A stretch of 64,000 nt of DNA from the NCBI GenBank assembly GCA_005502805.1, contig SCMY01000004.1:372001-436000 (forward strand), in the 5' to 3' direction. The stretch is from Rhizobiales bacterium 2SD. GTDB lineage: Bacteria > Pseudomonadota > Alphaproteobacteria > Rhizobiales > Beijerinckiaceae. The first letter of the stretch is position 1. The number at the start of each line of letters is the position of its first letter. Of this stretch, positions 60,488-64,000 are shown in pieces. The position numbers and the translations under genes are program-made. The notes under the pieces were generated by a model. The model was not told the origin of the DNA and made no database searches. It saw nothing but the letters and a program-made list of their open reading frames with translations.

Positions 60488-61435
60488 TCAAAGCATTCCG
60501 GGGCACCCCAAACATTTTGATGCGGCAACAAGAGCTTTTCCGTATCGTATTTGCGCTTCCTGCAGTTTTTTAAACAGATGCCGACTGGTCACGGTTCCGG
60601 TTTCACGGACGATGAGATCGCCGGCGCCGTGTGTAAGCCGCACGGCCAACTGCCGCAGCTCCGCTTCAGCAGCTTCCAGCTCTTTGATTGCTTCTGCACA
60701 GGGCACCACTCTATCAGGATGCTTCTCCTTGCAGAGTTCCCTCGCCGTCCGCTTGATGTTCAGCGCCTGAATTGCGGCAGTGAGCGTCAGGCCAGCAATG
60801 CGCGCGACCAACAGAGGCGGAGGAACCTTTGGCAGGTCCGGCAGCTTTGGGGGATTTTGAACGGCAACGGCGGCTATCGCCTGTACGGCGGCGACGCTCG
60901 CCATGAAGGCCATGACGAGCAATTGCTGCGCCGATGCGACGCCCGCTATCGCCGGCTCTCGGGGTATTATTACCGGCCCATCGGGAGGCAGGGGCTTTTT
61001 GGGTTCGGGCTTCGGCTCCGGCTTTGGCTTCTGATCCTTTTGAGCCTCATCGACACCATAATAGCCCTTGTCCTGCGCTTCAGCTTTCAACTGGACAAGC
61101 TTCGTCATGAGCTCGTCATAGCTTGGCGTCCCGATCAATCTCCAGGCGGAGGGAGAACGCGACAGCTTTTCACCGATGCCGATGATCCTGTTCACATGGG
61201 TTGCGAAAGCGGGGCGCTGCCCTCCGAGCAGCTTGTCCCAGGTCAACGGCCCGACGATCCCGTCGGCCACGAGACCATTGTTCTGCTGGAAAGCCTTGAC
61301 CCGCGCGAGCGTCTTCGCCCCGAAGATGCCGTCGGTCACCAGGAGCGGCGGCAGGCGGGGCGGCGCCTGATTGAGAGCGCCCTGCAGCGCGACGACATCG
61401 GCTCCGGCGAACCCCACCTTAAGCGTTCTCGGCAT
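60488..61435 (-). CDS. Peptidoglycan-binding-domain protein
   Basis: A 315-aa protein. The N-terminal ~75 residues form a PG_binding_1 domain (GADVVALQGALNQ, GIFGAKTLARVKAFQQNNGL, DGIVGPLTWDKLLGG). A Lys-Pro-rich linker (KPKPEPKPEPKKPLPP) separates it from a hydrophobic and helical C-terminal half with four Cys. The chosen ATG at 61435 starts the domain directly. It lacks a signal peptide, so the route to peptidoglycan is unclear. Confidence 0.75.
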   Translation of the reverse strand: MPRTLKVGFAGADVVALQGALNQAPPRLPPLLVTDGIFGAKTLARVKAFQQNNGLVADGIVGPLTWDKLLGGQRPAFATHVNRIIGIGEKLSRSPSAWRLIGTPSYDELMTKLVQLKAEAQDKGYYGVDEAQKDQKPKPEPKPEPKKPLPPDGPVIIPREPAIAGVASAQQLLVMAFMASVAAVQAIAAVAVQNPPKLPDLPKVPPPLLVARIAGLTLTAAIQALNIKRTARELCKEKHPDRVVPCAEAIKELEAAEAELRQLAVRLTHGAGDLIVRETGTVTSRHLFKKLQEAQIRYGKALVAASKCLGCPGML

Positions 61436-61678
61436 CGCGGCTCGGCCTCCGGCAAGCACGTTCTCATCGCGTTGCAGCACGGAGCGCAGGCGGATCGAAA
61501 ACGAGACGCGTCGTCATCGATTTCAAACGACGGTCGAGAATCCGGCCCAACGGCATCCGCGAGACCCTGAAACTCCGGCTGCAACGTCATCCTCCGAGTA
61601 CAATGGCAAGACGACCACCCGTCCGCAGTCATCGAATGATGACTGACGCTCGCTCCCCGGTTCCGCTAAAGTGCACCC

Positions 61679-62758
61679 ATGCCCGAAGACCTGGTCGAGC
61701 GGATCTATGAGGCCGCATTCCAGCCGGAATGCTGGCGGCCCGTGCTCGAGACGGTCGGATCGCTGGCCGCCTCTCCGGCCGGCGTCATGTTCCTGTTCGA
61801 CGACCTGCGCCCCGTCCAGCACAAGGCGACGGACGTGGTCGCGCATGTCGCCCATGTCAGCACCGAGAACTGGCGCGAGAGTCCGCGCGTCCACTATGCG
61901 CAGAAGAGGCCCTTCTTCGGCTTCACCATCCTCAACGATTATTTTCCGCCCGAATTGATGGCGATCGACCCCTGCAGAAGGGAGCTGGAAGCTGCGGGGC
62001 TGGACAGCGAGGTCGCGGCGATGGTGCCGATGCCGACAGGCGAGCTCGTCATCTACAGCTTCACCAAGCTCAAGCAGGACGGACCGCACGGGGGCGACGA
62101 CATCCTGAGGCTCAACCGGTTCCTGCCGCATCTGGCGCGGGCTGGATTGATGGCGGCGCATCTCGGCCTCGAACGCGCCAAAGCGACGACATCGACCTTG
62201 CAGGCGATCGGCCTTCCGGCCGCCGTCCTGCGAGGCAATGGCCGCGTGATGTCGACCAATGCGCTGTTCGACGGGCTGACCAACCTGTTCATGCCGGTCG
62301 CATTCGGGCGGCTGGCGATCGCCGACATCGCCGCCAATCGCCTGCTGCAGCAGGCGATCGAGACCGGCCTCGCACCAGCCGAGCACATCAGATCGATCCC
62401 CGTCGGCGAGAAGGAAGACCGGCAGGCCTGCGTCATCCACATCCTGCCGATCCGCCGCACCGCCTACGACCTGTTCGCCGGAGGGGACTTGATCGTTGTG
62501 GTGAGCGCGATCCGGAAATCGTCGCTGGTGCCTTCACCGCAGGTGCTGATGGGTCTGTTCGATCTGACACCGGCCGAAACGCGCTTCGCCATCGGCCTGC
62601 TGCAGGGCGCTTCAGTTCAGGAAACGGCGCACCAGCTCAGCGTCACCTTGGCGACCGGCCGTACCTATCTGGCGCGGCTCTTCGAGAAGACCGGCACTCA
62701 TCGACAATCGGAATTGCTGGCGCTGCTGTCGTCTGCGCACCCATTTGAAGAGCGTTGA
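61679..62758 (+). CDS. LuxR-type transcriptional regulator
   Basis: A 359-aa protein with a C-terminal LuxR helix-turn-helix: LTPAETRFAIGLLQGASVQE and LSVTLATGRTYLARLFEKTG. The N-terminal ~290 residues resemble a PAS/GAF-like sensor part without a recognised ligand motif. It is not next to an obvious autoinducer synthase. The start follows a short upstream gap. Confidence 0.85.
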   Translation: MPEDLVERIYEAAFQPECWRPVLETVGSLAASPAGVMFLFDDLRPVQHKATDVVAHVAHVSTENWRESPRVHYAQKRPFFGFTILNDYFPPELMAIDPCRRELEAAGLDSEVAAMVPMPTGELVIYSFTKLKQDGPHGGDDILRLNRFLPHLARAGLMAAHLGLERAKATTSTLQAIGLPAAVLRGNGRVMSTNALFDGLTNLFMPVAFGRLAIADIAANRLLQQAIETGLAPAEHIRSIPVGEKEDRQACVIHILPIRRTAYDLFAGGDLIVVVSAIRKSSLVPSPQVLMGLFDLTPAETRFAIGLLQGASVQETAHQLSVTLATGRTYLARLFEKTGTHRQSELLALLSSAHPFEER

Positions 62759-62851
62759 GCTTCACCGAAACAAGGAGCCTCGGCTCATGACGCGGCAGGA
62801 CGCCCAAGCAGGCTGCTGGAGATGGCGGCATAGGAATCGGAGCTGACGTCC

Positions 62852-63139
62852 ATGGTCGTTTTCGCTGGGGCGTTCGTCCTCATCTTGCTGGTCATGCTGG
62901 TGCTTGCGGTCTGGTTCCTGGAGATCGACCTGGATTCCCTCCCCGGCATGGCAGGCATCTTCCTGCTCGTTCCCGCTCTCGGGGCTGGAACGCTGACGGT
63001 CAGCCTCTCGGAAACCGACCGCTCGCTCATCATCGCCTGCGTGGCCACGATCGTCATTGCGATCATCGTCGCAGCCTTGATCCTGCGCGGCAGGCGCAAA
63101 TCCCCGGGTCCTGCCGACAAGCCGACAGAGAAACGATGA
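62852..63139 (+). CDS. Small membrane protein, 95 aa
   Basis: Three hydrophobic segments (FAGAFVLILLVMLVLAVWFL, GIFLLVPALGAGTLTVSL, IIACVATIVIAIIVAALIL) with a basic, soluble C-terminal tail. It lies 93 nt after the LuxR gene on the same strand. No family was recognised. Confidence 0.6.
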   Translation: MVVFAGAFVLILLVMLVLAVWFLEIDLDSLPGMAGIFLLVPALGAGTLTVSLSETDRSLIIACVATIVIAIIVAALILRGRRKSPGPADKPTEKR

Positions 63140-63251
63140 GACCTCGCCGCGGCGCTGGCCGGCGACGCCATCCACATCGCCGGCGGCCAGCGGTTCACGA
63201 TAACCGACACGCCCTGCCGGTCATCGCCACGCCGAGCTGAGCCTCACGCGG

Positions 63252-63959
63252 TCAGGCCGGCAGAACCACCACCTTCGTCTTGACCGGCGTCTGGTTGTAC
63301 AGGTGGATCATGTCCTGCGTGAGCAGGCCGATGCAGCCGCTGGTGATGCCATTTCCGATCGATTCCGCGTCGAGGGACGCATAGATCGTGTAGAGCGTGT
63401 AGGCGCCGTTCTGGTACAGATGGAGCGTGCGCGCACCGAGCGGGTTGTCGAGACCGCCCGGCATGCCGCGGGCGTATTTGGCCGCCTCGGGCTGGCGCTT
63501 GATCATCTCCTTGGGCGGCGTCCAGGTCGCCCATTCGGACTTGCGCCCGACATAGGCGTCGCCGTTCCAACGGAAGCCGTCGCGGCCGACATTGGCGCCG
63601 TAGCGGGTCGCAGTGCCGTCGCCCTCGACGCGATAGACATAATAGTTGCCGGGATCGACGACGATCGTGCCGGCCGGTTCCTTGGTGTTGTAGGCGACCG
63701 TCTTGCGGAAATATTTCGGATCGACATGGGTGACGTCGATCGCCGGGATCGGGAACTTCTCCTCCGGCACCGGCCCGTAGAGCTTCTGCGCCTCGGCGAG
63801 GCTCATGCCGTCGGTGGTGCAGCCGCCGAGCGCGAGCGCGCCGAGACCGGCGGCCGAGCCGGCCATGAAGCTGCGGCGGCTCAGAACGCCCGCTGGGCGC
63901 CCGAGCAGAGCGATCTCATGCATCTTGCGGGCATCGGCCTTGCTGTCGTCGATGATCAT
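63252..63959 (-). CDS. L,D-transpeptidase-like (YkuD) lipoprotein
   Basis: A 235-aa protein with a Tat-like motif and lipobox (SRRSFMAGSAAG... ALGGC), so it is likely a lipoprotein. The YkuD domain keeps the catalytic Cys in ITSGCIGL and the downstream LLTQDMIHLYNQTPVKTKV. The conserved IHGT stretch before it reads IYAS, so the usual His is absent. It would cross-link peptidoglycan if active; otherwise it may be structural. The gene ends near the window edge. Confidence 0.82.
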   Translation of the reverse strand: MIIDDSKADARKMHEIALLGRPAGVLSRRSFMAGSAAGLGALALGGCTTDGMSLAEAQKLYGPVPEEKFPIPAIDVTHVDPKYFRKTVAYNTKEPAGTIVVDPGNYYVYRVEGDGTATRYGANVGRDGFRWNGDAYVGRKSEWATWTPPKEMIKRQPEAAKYARGMPGGLDNPLGARTLHLYQNGAYTLYTIYASLDAESIGNGITSGCIGLLTQDMIHLYNQTPVKTKVVVLPA

Positions 63960-64000
63960 GTTCCTGGACTTCCCATGTCCTGCTGCCCGACGAGAGACGT

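Overview
The window is high-GC alphaproteobacterial DNA of the Hyphomicrobiales (Rhizobiales), most like Bosea or a close relative. This rests on the gene order rnr - DUF983 - Nudix - rpmG and pleD - divK - DUF3572 - dinB, on an EipB-family envelope protein, a phasin, a ClpS/ClpA pair, and frequent alpha-type palindromic intergenic repeats. No tRNA, rRNA, CRISPR array or transposase was found.

Left chromosomal part (1-6.9 kb): the start of a urea ABC transporter operon (urtA, urtB) behind a near-perfect sigma-54 promoter; a tiny ORF behind a perfect anti-16S Shine-Dalgarno; an orphan 141-aa gene between two diverged copies of a terminator-like sequence; then rnr, a DUF983 protein, a Nudix hydrolase and rpmG.

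Integrated element (6,827-24,337, about 17.5 kb): a mobile island sits in the 3' end of rpmG, bounded by a 17-bp direct repeat with one mismatch. The left half, on the plus strand, is a complete HK97-type capsid and packaging module: portal, prohead protease, major capsid protein, connectors, zinc-finger proteins, HNH nuclease, small and large terminase. There are no tail, lysis or phage replication genes. The right half, on the minus strand, is a tightly overlapped early operon: tyrosine integrase, AlpA-type regulator, a winged-helix replication-like protein and small ORFs, with four palindromic iterons. Between the halves lies cargo: a subtilisin-like protease, an AAA+ ATPase and a divergent two-TM protein, a plausible anti-phage or conflict system. 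The layout fits a capsid-forming phage satellite (cf-PICI-like) that would need a helper phage for tails.

Right chromosomal part (24.3-64 kb): cell-cycle and c-di-GMP signalling (pleD, divK), dinB, eipB; a TetR/SDR pair with two operators; ridA - GDPD - FemAB-like operon with an in-frame palindromic repeat; HIT protein; two carboxymuconolactone-decarboxylase-like genes with their ECF41-type sigma factor and a matching promoter; an M48 protease; azlCD; clpS/clpA; a Rieske oxygenase; phasin; a D,D-carboxypeptidase with SPOR domain; a VWA/J-domain pair; panC; a biotin-dependent carboxylase between inverted repeats; a thiosulfate-type transporter with an exported rhodanese; and an exported kelch protein, a LuxR-type regulator and an L,D-transpeptidase-like lipoprotein at the end.
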